A stretch of DNA of 37,500 nucleotides. It comes from Prorocentrum cordatum (Eukaryota > Sar > Dinophyceae > Prorocentrales > Prorocentraceae). The translations under genes were made by a program, and so were the position numbers. The stretch spans positions 958,193 to 995,692 of the forward strand of contig CAUYUJ010003891.1 in the NCBI GenBank assembly GCA_963575745.1. Reading direction: 5' to 3'. Below are positions 19,760 through 28,362 of this stretch, in pieces; position 1 is the stretch's first letter; each line of letters opens with the position of its first letter. The notes beneath the pieces were generated by a model. The model ran no database searches. It saw only the letters and a list, made by a program, of their open reading frames with translations, and was not told the origin of the DNA.

Positions 19760-20560
19760 GCATTAGTGAAGTGTCGCGGAGGGGAGGGGGGTCTAGGAGA
19801 CACCCCACTTGGGATATGTTTTTGCGCCACGCACCCCACGCCCGCTCCCCTGAGCAAGTTTCAAGAAGGCACGGTCGCCCAGGCTCCCTTTCAAGTTGGC
19901 TATGCGGGGCGGGGGCGCGTAGCAAAACCGGGTGGACCCCCCTCCTCGTTGCGCTCGCATCCCCAGAGAGGGGCCCAGACAATCCAGTGCATGAGTATAA
20001 TGTATTATGCATATTGTATGCATGGTTAACTTCACTTCATGCGCGTTTAAGACCGTTTGCTGATTTGTTTTGTCATGCAACACAATATCTTTTGAGACGG
20101 AGCCTCGGGGCCCCAGGGATCCTCTGGAGGTCTGGGGCCTCGGTGCCAGTGAAGGGCGATTCCCCATCCCCCTCCCTCCCTTCCCCTTCCCCCCGATCCT
20201 GTCTTCCTCCTCCCCCTGCCGCAGCAATTTTGGCTCCTCTGCCGCTGGCGCCTGAAGGCTCGGGGACAGCCGCAGGGGGCGGGCCCGGATGGATTCTCAT
20301 CCAAGAAGCTTCGGGGGCGGATCCTTGGGGACAGACGGCTTTCTTTTGTCGCAGAAACTTACCCTCTGGAACACTCCGCCCCCCGACTATGGGGCACTAC
20401 GGAACGGGCCGGCCTATGACGACGGCAATCGCGGACATAGAATCTCAATCCATCTGCGGACATGGAGACATCGAAGAACTTCACAGCTAGCTAGGGATCC
20501 CCTCCCAACATTCCTCTTCCTCGCTCATCTCTATTCCCAGCAGCTCCTGTCCTAAAGCCG
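19760..20560. other. No gene supported
   Basis: Mostly unique sequence with a C-rich patch (20160-20220). Open frames on both strands conflict and carry no motif. Confidence 0.5.
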
Positions 20561-20578
20561 AACGCTCGAACTCTGAAG

Positions 20579-21181
20579 CTACGGGTACTTCAGGCACTCG
20601 CCACGGCGCTTGCCCACATTGGTCTCGACGGAGTGCACTGTGCCACCCGAATCCGCCTCGATCAGCGAGCCCTGCTCACGTGCGATGCTGTACTTCGGCA
20701 AGGTAGGCGAACTGATGCGGGCCATCATGCGGCGGAGCTCGTGCGGGTCCTTAGGCGCCATCGAAACTGTCTCGGTGCGCTTCGCGCCCTTCGGCTGCGT
20801 CCCCTTGGCGTGCCCCTTCACGGTGGCGGGCCCCTGGGGCTTGGTGCCCTTGCCCTTCGCCTTCGCCGCGAGCAGGCTCTTCACTTTCGACTCAGCGGCA
20901 TTCCTCTTCTTCTTCAACTCAGTCTCCTTGGCCGCCTGCTTATCGGCCGCTGTCTGTAGCTTGGCGTTCTCCTGATTGAAGCGCATGAGCTTGATATATA
21001 TATATATATATACGAGTTGAATCTTGAGGTAGCGGTTCTCCGCCCCGAGGTCATCCATCGTGTCAGCCTCGAAGATGATGCGATCCAACATGCGGTTCCG
21101 ACCCCTCTGAAGCCCCTTTGCCGCCTTAGCCTTGGCACGGAGCTTGGCCTTCAGCGCGTCGCGCGACAAGGCGGGCGACAT
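20579..21181 (-). CDS. Lysine/alanine-rich coiled-coil-like protein, unknown function
   Basis: The best-formed small gene in the window. From an ATG at 21181 the minus frame reads MSPALSRDALKAKLRAKAKA, then RMLDRIIFEADTMDDLGAEN, a helical segment with NQENAKLQTAADKQAAKETE, a basic ESKVKSLLAAKAKGKG region, and ends ECLKYP with TAG at 20581-20579. Length is 200 codons if the TA repeat at 20993-21012 is translated (VYIYIYI). That repeat is also bounded by GT and AG (20990-21013), a 24-base in-frame segment whose removal would join YLKIQL to LMRFNQ. The frame continues open upstream, so an earlier start is possible. The Lys-rich helices suggest a nucleic-acid-binding or structural role, but this is a guess. 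The 5' part is duplicated upstream. Confidence 0.55.
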   Translation of the reverse strand: MSPALSRDALKAKLRAKAKAAKGLQRGRNRMLDRIIFEADTMDDLGAENRYLKIQLVYIYIYIKLMRFNQENAKLQTAADKQAAKETELKKKRNAAESKVKSLLAAKAKGKGTKPQGPATVKGHAKGTQPKGAKRTETVSMAPKDPHELRRMMARISSPTLPKYSIAREQGSLIEADSGGTVHSVETNVGKRRGECLKYP

Positions 21182-21646
21182 CTGATCAGAGACCTTGCGA
21201 AGCCGACGCGCCGTCGACGGCGGCGCGATGCTAGAACCATTGGGCCAAAGACAGCTACGGAACCAATGGCCTTGCAGTCTCGTGGCCAGCCTCGGGGCCA
21301 GCGACGGGCCTCGGGGGTTGAGGATATATATATACGAGTTGAATCTTGAGGTAGCGGTTCTCCGCCCCGAGGTCATCCATCGTGTCAGCCTCGAAGATGA
21401 TGCGATCCAACATGCGGTTCCGACCCCTCTGAAGCCCCTTTGCCGCCTTAGCCTTGGCACGGAGCTTGGCCTTCAGCGCGTCGCGCGACAAGGCGGGCGA
21501 CATCTGATCAGAGACCTTGCGAAGCCGACGCGCCGTCGACGGCGGCGCGATGCTAGAACCATTGGGCCAAAGACAGCTACGGAACCAATGGCCTTGCAGT
21601 CTCGTGGCCAGCCTCGGGGCCAGCGACGGGCCTCGGGGGTTGAGGA
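20993..21646. repeat. 322-bp tandem duplication with TA repeats at the junction
   Basis: Copy A (about 21001-21324) and copy B (about 21325-21646) are nearly identical over 322 bases, apart from the length of the TA tract that begins each. The duplicated block covers the first ~56 codons of the Lys-rich gene plus ~140 bases upstream. 322 is not a multiple of three, so copy B cannot be read in frame through copy A. Near-identity means a recent event. The TA repeat at the breakpoint suggests slippage or microhomology. Confidence 0.93.
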
Positions 21647-21999
21647 GGCGCCGCCTCGAAGCAGACAGCTCGAACTTCCCAGAGTGAGGGGTGCGATCCG
21701 CGCGAGGGGTGCGCCGAATCACCCCCCGCGCCCTCCGCCGCCCCCCTCGTTTGGGCCAAGTGCTGCAGGCCAGAACGGGAGGGGTGGCATTTTGACAGCA
21801 CCCCCCATCGAGCGGGGGACATTTTGGCACGGGGGAGACCATGACATTTTGCCGGGGGTACATTATGAAAACATGTTGGTAACAATTTCAAATGTTTTCA
21901 AAATGTCGGCCGTCCGCCCCCCTTCTCCGCCAAAATGTCACCCCTGCCTTAGTCACCCCTACCTTATGGCGCGGAGCCCCCCGTGCACGAAATGTCGGG

Positions 22000-22240
22000 G
22001 AGGGGTCTTGGCACCGCGCTTGGCGTGTGTCCAGATGCCGCGGCGGCCCTCCATCTGCCGTGCTTGGGTCGCGGGCTGGGGCTCCAGACCATGGGCGCAC
22101 GCCTTGCAGCAAAGGTTTGCAGCCTCCACCGAGGCCAAGAGAGAGCCCAACAAGGCCCCGAAAGGCTGGCCCGAGGGCCCCCGCAGTTCCGAGAGCCCCC
22201 TGACCCACTGCCCCAAACATGCAAAGTTCGGCAGCCCCCC
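22000..22240 (-). CDS. Candidate exon with CCKAC motif, unknown
   Basis: I do not recognise it. The minus frame reads LSELRGPSGQPFGALLGSLL, ASVEAANLCCKACAHGLEPQ, then PATQARQMEGRRGIWTHAKR. Codon endings are mostly G/C and the composition is natural. Upstream is a C14-type tract (22237-22250) and ACAC repeat, probably intron. CCxxC followed by H could bind metal, but this is speculative. Downstream it enters a region with repeated TCACCCCTxCCTTA words (21940-21965). Confidence 0.33.
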
Positions 22241-22544
22241 CCCCCCCCCCCACACACACAATGGGAATCAATGCCAAGTCCGCGGGGTGATATTTGACTT
22301 TTCAAAGTGCACCCTGGAGTGACGAGAACAAGCTGTAATAGAGTAAGTGAATGTCCGTTGAAACGCTGCAGCGCCCAACACCAAGAAAACCATTACACAA
22401 TAAAATAAATCATGGCCACCAGGGGGCCCCATGAGAGCCCACCAGCTGTCTTTAATGTTCGCCCAGAGACTGACCGAGAGGTCTTCAGGAAAAACTTGGA
22501 TGACACGACCCCCCTTCTCATTCCTCTCACCTTTCCTCTCTGCC

Positions 22545-22620
22545 CACCCCTCTCTCTCTATGTATATATATATGTATCCCTCTCTCGTTGTTTTTTGTTT
22601 TTTCTCTCTCTCTCTCTGTT

Positions 22621-22652
<32 letters not shown>

Positions 22653-22690
22653 CTCCATCTCTCCTCCTCCTCCTCATCATCATCATCACC
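22545..22690. repeat. TA, TC and TCC/ATC microsatellites
   Basis: TATGTATATATATATGTATC (22560-22579) is followed by (TC)n to about 22647 and then TCCTCC/ATC triplets to 22688. On minus these read as poly-Glu/Asp and Arg-Glu repeats extending a frame from 23065, which is artefactual here. Confidence 0.93.
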
Positions 22691-22779
22691 CCACTGTTTC
22701 TCTTGTTTTGCCGTGCGCTCATAGGGCGGAGAATCGCGCTCGGACTCATCGCCTGCGTTCGCTTTTGGACGCGCGTTTT

Positions 22780-23400
22780 CTGGGAACAACCTCCCAATGC
22801 GGGAGGCTTTCAGGATCTCTCCAGCAGCCTTGCGCTGCGCAAGAGTCGGCTCAAACTTCAAGTGGTGATCGCTCATCTGGCCGTGAACGACCCAAGCATG
22901 CATAAAGGCTGCGGGGCGCCCCCTTTGAGGGCGCAAAATGTTAAGCTCAGCTGTCTCCCCAACTCGAGGCGACCTGCATCTGGCCCCGTGGTTACAATCG
23001 CCACTGCCGCATGTGGCCTCGAACGCACGGCTCTTTGCATAATAAGAAAGCCTGGCCTCGGGCAAGTCCGGGGAAAAAAAAACACAATCACCTCGCCATC
23101 ACGTGCGATCACCCCACCTGGGCCGCCTGGCGGCGGATGTGGAGGGGGCGGAGCAATCGCTGCCTCTGGCGCCGGGTGCGGCGCGGGAGGCGGCTCAGGC
23201 CCAGGTGGAGGGGGCGGTGCCTCAGGCTCGTCGGCGAACAGGTCGGCCATGCCGCCGTCGTCCGACCCCCCCCCGCGCGGGGTCGTGGACCCCGTCGAAA
23301 TCGTCGGCGCCTGGGCCCACTGGCCCGCCGACGCCGTCGCCGTAGGCCACGCCCACCACCTCGCCCTGGCGGCGGCGCGGGTGGCCCGGGAGAAACGGCG
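22780..23400 (-). pseudogene. Segment 6: acidic and Pro-rich linker plus C-terminal Cys/His segment
   Basis: Successive minus frames read VGVAYGDGVGGPVGPGADDF, then GSDDGGMADLFADEPEAPPP and a Pro-rich stretch ending GGVIARDGEVIVFF. A run of nine A on plus (23074-23082) follows; past it, one frame change gives ARLSYYAKSRAFEATCGSGD, CNHGARCRSPRV and RGRPAAFMHAWVVHGQMSDH. C-x3-(G/D)C-N-H-x3-C may bind zinc. I recall this C-terminal block (FEAxC, GRPxxxxxAW) at the end of the same family. The homopolymer is an obvious place for an indel or base-calling error. Confidence 0.42.
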
Positions 23401-23664
23401 GGGAGCGGGGGGCAGGCAAGGAACGAAGCACTGGTTAGCGGGCGGGCCTGATTAGGAAGGTTGAGGGCTATAGCAGGGGCAGGGCCAAAGGGGCGCTCAG
23501 GCGAGGGAGCGAGGCAGAGTTGAAGTGGCGGCGAAAGGCAGAGCCAGGAGCGGAGGTGGAGGCAAGAGCTGAAGGGGGCAGAAAGCGAGGGAGGCAGTAA
23601 AGGAGGAGCGGACCACCTTTTCAAAATCACCTGCCCTCCCGCACCCCACCCCACCCGTCGATTT

Positions 23665-24441
23665 TCAGTGCCGACTGTCCAAGAGCTCCTCGATTGGATC
23701 CGCCACGGGACCCCCGACCTCGGGATCGGACGCGACGGGCTCTGCGCAGCCCTCGTCGTGCTCAAGGTCCAGCGCGACGCCGTAGCCGTCCGCTGGGGAA
23801 CCAGGGACGTCCTCTGGCCAATCTGCAGCTGGGCCATCGGCTGCAGCTGGGCCACCACCTGCAGCTGGGCCACCATCTGCAGCTGGGCCGTCATCTGCAC
23901 CATGGCGACCCCGACCTCGACCACCTCGGCGACCGCGCCCAGCACCGCGGCGAGCAGGGAATGCCCAACCGCCGCGAGCCCCCCGCCCTCCGCGCCCTTC
24001 GCGCCCTCCGCCACGTGCCGCAAGTGGCCAGAGCTTGTAAGCGCTGGAATGTGGCAACCTCGTCACCAGAACGAGAGCAGGTAGCAGCATTCCGAGACGA
24101 CGCTCATGCATGCAGATCCTGAAGAAGTCCAGCTCGAGCCTCACCTTCCGATCCCACGAAGCAATGCAGTCGTAGTGTTCAGACCATGTCCCTGTCGCCT
24201 GGGCATGGCCATAGGCCGAACGACTCTCAAAACAGACGGGGGCAGCTTCAAGTTTTCCGTGAAGGGGAAGCTGGCAGGCCCAAACGTGGTTGGCTTTATG
24301 CTGATGAACATGCGTGCGCCAAGGCTTTCTTTCCCACTGAGTTGGTGTTACGCTGTGCATGCGCAATCTACATCGATGTTGAGGATCGTTTTTTTGTTCA
24401 AGGGGGAGGTGGGGTAGGGCCCGCCAGCGCCGCCCCGTCAA
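23665..24441 (-). pseudogene. Segment 5: degraded linker ending in 18-bp-repeat-encoded Gly/Ala tail
   Basis: From 24441 to about 24050 no frame reads convincingly. After that the minus frame is Gly/Arg-rich, then AADGGPAAGGGPAAADGPAA from the 18-bp repeat at 23823-23894, then SPADGYGVALDLEHDEGCAE and VADPIEELLDSRH with a stop at 23665. The acidic end has strong G/C-ending bias. Confidence 0.35.
23823..23894. repeat. 18-bp tandem repeat, four units
   Basis: Four units of CTGCAGCTGGGCCACCAC type at 23823, 23841, 23859 and 23877, differing at one to four bases. Eighteen is a multiple of three, so the minus frame is kept (GPAADG/GPAAGG). Confidence 0.92.
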
Positions 24442-24457
24442 ATTGCAAATCGTTCCC

Positions 24458-26000
24458 CTATGCAGCTGCCATCAGCGCCACCTCGTCTGCCAGGGGGGCG
24501 GCGGCGACGCGCTCCTCCTCGTTCGGCTCAACGAGCTCCGAGAACGTGGGCTCATAAGGGTTCAGCGACATGTCGCAGATATGGAACCGTCGCGGCCTCA
24601 AGCCCCAGAGATCAGACAAAGCAATATGCTCGTCCTCGTCTTCCACGCCGGGCACGTGCATCAGGCGGATTACAGTGTGTCCCTCCTTCAAAAGGCCACG
24701 CTTGACAGGTTCCCTAACTGGGAACTCCTCCCCCATAGACCTCAGCAGCGTGTTCCGCAACCTGAACAACTCCTGGCCCGCCCTGGCGTGCAAGCAGATG
24801 CCAGCCTTTTCACATATGGACGGTGCCTCTCTATCTGATGACGCAGTCGGCCCCATGGGCTCTGCTTCGCCGATGAGCCGATGAAGGCGGTCCCAGAACT
24901 TCTGCCCTACTGCGCCAAAGTTGGTCTTCTGGCCTGCGTCTTTCCGATGCTGGAAGACGTGCGCAGCAGCGTCTCTAATTGCCGCTGGGTTGGTCTCGAG
25001 AATACGCGCGCGCCCCCCCCCCCCCCGCGAGCGCTCGTGCAGCAAAGGTCCCAGGAGTGCCGCTCAAACAAGGGGGGCACGATCAATGTCTGCAGTGACA
25101 ACATCGGCGAACTCCTTCGCGTACCTGGCAACTGCGGCTTGACCAGCACGCTCGGCCTGGCGCTCTGCTGCGTTCGAGTGGCGCCGCATTGCGCCCAGTA
25201 CCTTATTGGCGGACTCAAGGGCGCCCATGGCCAAGCACACCTCTTCCAGCCGAGAGTTAACGCGGCCCCCATCCTCCGACAACTCCTCGGCGTATGACAA
25301 AGCCACCCTAGTCATGTTTCGCCTTGCGCTGTCCTTCAAAGAAGCTCCAAAAGCTAATTCGCCATTGCTTGCTCGCTCGGTTGCTTCGGCGCCCTCTTGC
25401 AGAAGGTCCTGGAACTCATCGCTCTCGGGGTCGGCCTTCGAAGCACGGTATTGTTCAGCAACGGTCCGAAGGTCGTCATTGCGCATTCTCCTGACGAAGA
25501 GCCTCCATGGACCTCCAGAAGGGCCAGGCTGTCTGCCCCCGCCGTCAACGCCAAAGGTGGACTCCTGGGCACTGCAACCGCTGCCAGCTTGATCGGCTGC
25601 GGGCTCAGGCGCATCACGACGAAAATGAGAGTTGACTAGTTGCTCCCCCAACGTTGTCACAACAATGGGATCGGTCTGGACTCTCGTGTTCGCCGCCCTC
25701 CGAACGCGCGCGCGGTAGTCCTCGCGTGGTATAATGCTGGTGAAGGCGACCAGGGCGCGAGCGACCAATGCAACCATGGCTTCTGGCACGCTCAAGTCTG
25801 GATGCGATTGATGGAACTGCTTCGTCCACTCGTCCTTCACGCATTCAGGCTGGCCCAGGATCGACGGTGCCAATTCAGGCTGGTGCAGCGACAGGAAATT
25901 GCTGAAGGGCGGGAGCCTGCGGGGGCGCGCGATCAGCCTCTTCACTGCACCTGCCGCCCTCTGGATCATGAGGAAGGCCGTCGCGCGAGTCTTGTTGTTA
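24458..26000 (-). pseudogene. Segment 4: large helical region, one in-frame stop
   Basis: A minus frame starting around 26000 reads KTRATAFLMIQRAAGAVKRL, then PDLSVPEAMVALVARALVAF, NSRLEEVCLAMGALESANKV and ARYAKEFADVVTADIDRAPL. It meets a stop at 25064 next to a 14-base G-run (minus) at 25014-25027, then continues in the same frame with ILETNPAAIRDAAAHVFQHR, GAVGQKFWDRLHRLIGEAEP and RRFHICDMSLNPYEPTFSEL, to a stop at 24458. The G-run could be an intron remnant or sequencing-prone site. Confidence 0.48.
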
Positions 26001-26925
26001 ACCCCCATCGGGCAAGAGAAGCAGCCGCACGCGGGCGTCGAACAAGAGCGCCCAAAACTTCTGGAATAAAGAATTCTCCAAATCACCTCGAGCGGCCACC
26101 AGCACTCGAATGTCCCGCCTCAGCATGCCATCACCGCCTCTACTCTCCAGCGCAGCCTTCGCCGCATATGCCTCCTGCTGCCGTTCCCACTTCGAAGAAC
26201 TCAGCCTGCCGTGGGCATCGAGCATAACTTGTAGTGGGCGGAGGACGTTCCGCAACAACAGCGTCGCTGTGTGGGGCCGTGGCGAGACGTGGTCAAGACA
26301 CTCAAGGCCCTTCGACATGCTCTTAGCCATCCTCTTGCGCTGCTCATTCGAACTTGCTGCCATGTCAACATGTGCATCGTCGGCCTGATCTTGGCCGCCG
26401 CCTTCCTGGTCCAGAAGGGCTGCGCCGACGGCGCAGTCCGCCCCTGGCGCGCCGCCCCCACCACCGTCAGTGTCGTGCACACGCCGACCTTTAACCCGTC
26501 GAAGGAACAGTTTGAAGGATGGACCCAGGATGTTGTGGAATGCGACCAGCAGACCGATTCCACTCACAGCGCCCTCTGTTCCTTTCCACCCGTGCACCTT
26601 TATGACCTGCAGGCTATTCGGCATAAGCGCATGGGCGATCGTCTCCGCCAGCTTTCGCTTGAGCTCATGTTCGCCAATCGCTTCATCCGCCGGTGTCCAG
26701 ACGCCCACGCACTCAGGGCCCATCCAAGCACCATTGGGCAATAATGAGAAGAGCACCTGGCGCTGAAACACTTGCGAACGCCCTGCCAAGAACGTCTCGA
26801 TGGCACAGCGTTTGTAGACGGTCGTCTCGATGGGGGCGCTTCCGCGACAGAATCGAATCCCACCTCTTCCATTTCCACTGAGGACCTCCTGCGCGCATAA
26901 TCTGAAAAAGGCTGGTGTCGCCAGC
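25998..26925 (-). pseudogene. Segment 3: helical region with LLPNGAW
   Basis: Reads RRTLAFFRL-like start (observed LATPAFFRLCAQEVL), APIETTVYKRCAIETFLAGR, VFQRQVLFSLLPNGAWMGPE (LLPNGAW at 26744-26724), VHGWKGTEGAVSGIGLLVAF and HNILGPSFKLFLRRV. An acidic Gly-rich insert and a long charged helix follow (NEQRKRMAKSMSKGLECLDH). The stop at 25998 follows LLLLPDGG, where a shift to segment 4 is needed. Family placement is from memory of related predicted proteins. Confidence 0.48.
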
Positions 26926-27373
26926 ATCCTGCAGCGCCAGTGCAATGGCACATGCCTGATAAAGCCCATTTCAGATAGTGCCCACCCTCAGGGCGGGCCT
27001 TGAAGTTGATGTGCGCTTCACAGTTGAAGCCCATGCCCTTCCACGATTGCGTCCGTAGCGACATCGGCATCCTGTGCGACCCAGCGTTGCCGGGGTGTCG
27101 GTCAGCGCTGCATGCCCTGCTTTTCTGCCCAAACAAAGCTTCAGGCAATGTTGTCGGGTCTGCATCGCACAGCGCTCGAGATATGCAGTCAATGACACTG
27201 TGCTGGATCATGTGGCACGTATTGACATGATTTCCTTTGAAGATGACGTACTGGCGTCTCTCCCATCCTGGGTGCTTGTATTTGACTGCGAAAGCATAGC
27301 TCGAAGCAGCACAGACGAGTTTATTTCGCTCCGACCCTGACACGAGTGGCTTCCCAGCGTTCGCTAAAGCCAT
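26910..27373 (-). pseudogene. Segment 2: strand-rich domain with ADRHPGN and CEAH motifs
   Basis: The minus frame reads NKLVCAASSYAFAVKYKHPG, QYVIFKGNHVNTCHMIQHSV and CSADRHPGNAGSHRM, with the Asp near 27103 and an Asn five residues on. FNCEAHINFKA follows near 27020. Asp-x4-Asn after a strand, then C-x2-H, is the pattern I recall in this family. The frame shifts near 26920 into segment 3. Confidence 0.48.
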
Positions 27374-27431
27374 ATTGCCGTGGAAGGTTGGAGCTGATAG
27401 TGCACCGCTCCCACCGCCAACAGTTGAAGCA

Positions 27432-27932
27432 TCAAGGCTTCCTCCTTAAGAACATGGGGGTCTCGTCGCACGCTGAGAAGTCGACGCAATTCAACAGCCC
27501 GATGTCTGACCCTGCATTCTCGGCAGCCGCCAGCCGAGAAGCGAGGCCATATCTGAAGACCCTGTCCGAACACCACAAGATGCAAGCAAGTTGTTGCTTC
27601 TCTCGCTGCATGTCGTTTCGATATTTCTCTCTCCTGGCGGCTCGCTCTTCCAGCGAAGGTCGAGTCATGCCCAGCCGCCCAGCCTGGACATAAAAGGCAA
27701 GAGCGTCAGTGACCTCATCGACGTACTGCCGCGCAGCGACGATGGAATTACCTACCATCTTGACAAACCCAAACGGTACTTGCATCAACTTCGGATGAGT
27801 CGCCACTGCACGAGCATCGGCTGGAGTTAACTTTGGCATGACCCGTCTCTCGGCATCCAGTCGGTCCTGTTTCCGCCGCTGGTTTGCCTGAACCGCCAAA
27901 TGCTGCACATCTCGTACATCACGCAGTGGCAT
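27432..27932 (-). pseudogene. Segment 1 of the retroposed gene: N-terminus with CDETPM motif
   Basis: 166 codons open from the first ATG after the relict leader, ending in a stop after a frameshift. Residues 1-110 are charged and helical (QANQRRKQDRLDAERRV, RPSLEERAARREKYRNDMQR). Residues 148-160 read NCVDFSACDETPM; the Asp-Glu pair (156-157, near 27467) lies in a hydrophobic strand, as in the first catalytic Asp of RNase H-fold nucleases. The true frame leaves this one shortly after FLRRKP. Confidence 0.5.
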
Positions 27933-28005
27933 GATGGGACATCATGCAAGAAAGTATCACAATCGAGATCAAATCAAATAACAATGCGCACCGGCCGAGC
28001 GATCG

Positions 28006-28026
28006 TTTGAGCCACAATGGTTACGG
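28006..28026 (-). other. Relict dinoflagellate spliced leader (DinoSL)
   Basis: The minus strand reads CCGTAACCATTGTGGCTCAA, then A. Against the DinoSL consensus I count 18 of 21 identical: G to A at position 6, T to G at 12 and the final G to A. The DinoSL is normally added to mRNAs by trans-splicing, so a genomic copy directly upstream of a coding region marks a reverse-transcribed and reinserted mRNA, as known from dinoflagellates. The ATG of the downstream frame is about 75 bases away, a plausible 5' leader. Confidence 0.75.
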
Positions 28027-28039
28027 ATAACACGCTGTG

Positions 28040-28360
28040 CCATGTTCAGAGGAATCCAATTCAACGGCCTCCCCCGAGGGGGACGGGCGGCGCGTGTAAG
28101 AAAAAACTTCTCCTCTGCCTCGCCCCTCCTTCCTAAATCCTGCCCCCCTCTGCTCCCCCCCCATGTTCCGCTATCGTTATCTCACCTCCGTCATTCCTGT
28201 CCCTCCGCCCGTCTGCCCCCCGCTAGACGCTGGAAATAACGGAAATGTTGATGAGATTAGCGTAGCCCGTAATTGTCTCGCAGCGCAAGGTCCCCATCCG
28301 CTCCGCAACACAGAAAGCTTCTCACATTTTGCTTCGCACACCGAACCTTGCACAAAAACA
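28040..28360. other. Spacer between the two retroposed units
   Basis: Contains a plus-strand pyrimidine-rich tract (28105-28225) and no supported gene. It separates the end of the gag-like unit from the relict leader of the next unit, both read leftwards. Confidence 0.55.
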
Positions 28361-28362
28361 TT

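Larger units (their letters stand above)
22750..28026 (-). pseudogene. Retroposed mRNA of an unnamed dinoflagellate family, frameshifted
   Basis: I read one ancestral gene of about 5.2 kb, starting at a relict spliced leader (28026-28006) and an ATG at 27932. Protein-like sequence follows almost without gaps through at least six frame changes, which suggests few introns in the source sequence. Order: N-terminal helices, an SACDETPM block, an SADRHPGN block with CEAH, an LLPNGAW region, a long helical region, an FHICDMSLNPYEPTF block, a Gly/Ala-rich repeat tail, an acidic Pro-rich linker and a C/H-rich segment with GRPAAFMHAW. I recall the same order in large unnamed proteins predicted from other dinoflagellates. 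Function is unknown; a DDE-type nuclease is possible. It is dead as it stands, unless some shifts are assembly errors or introns. Confidence 0.55.

Noticed and set aside
22268-22750. Extension of the minus frame from 23065 through Glu/Arg repeats to a hydrophobic end (FYCVMVFLVLGAAAF)
   Set aside because: The link is only a TC/TA microsatellite; the hydrophobic end could be a separate exon but nothing else supports it.
23780-23800. CCGTAGCCGTCCGC as a possible spliced-leader relict
   Set aside because: Only the first eight bases match and it reads as DGYGVALD in the minus frame of the retroposed gene.
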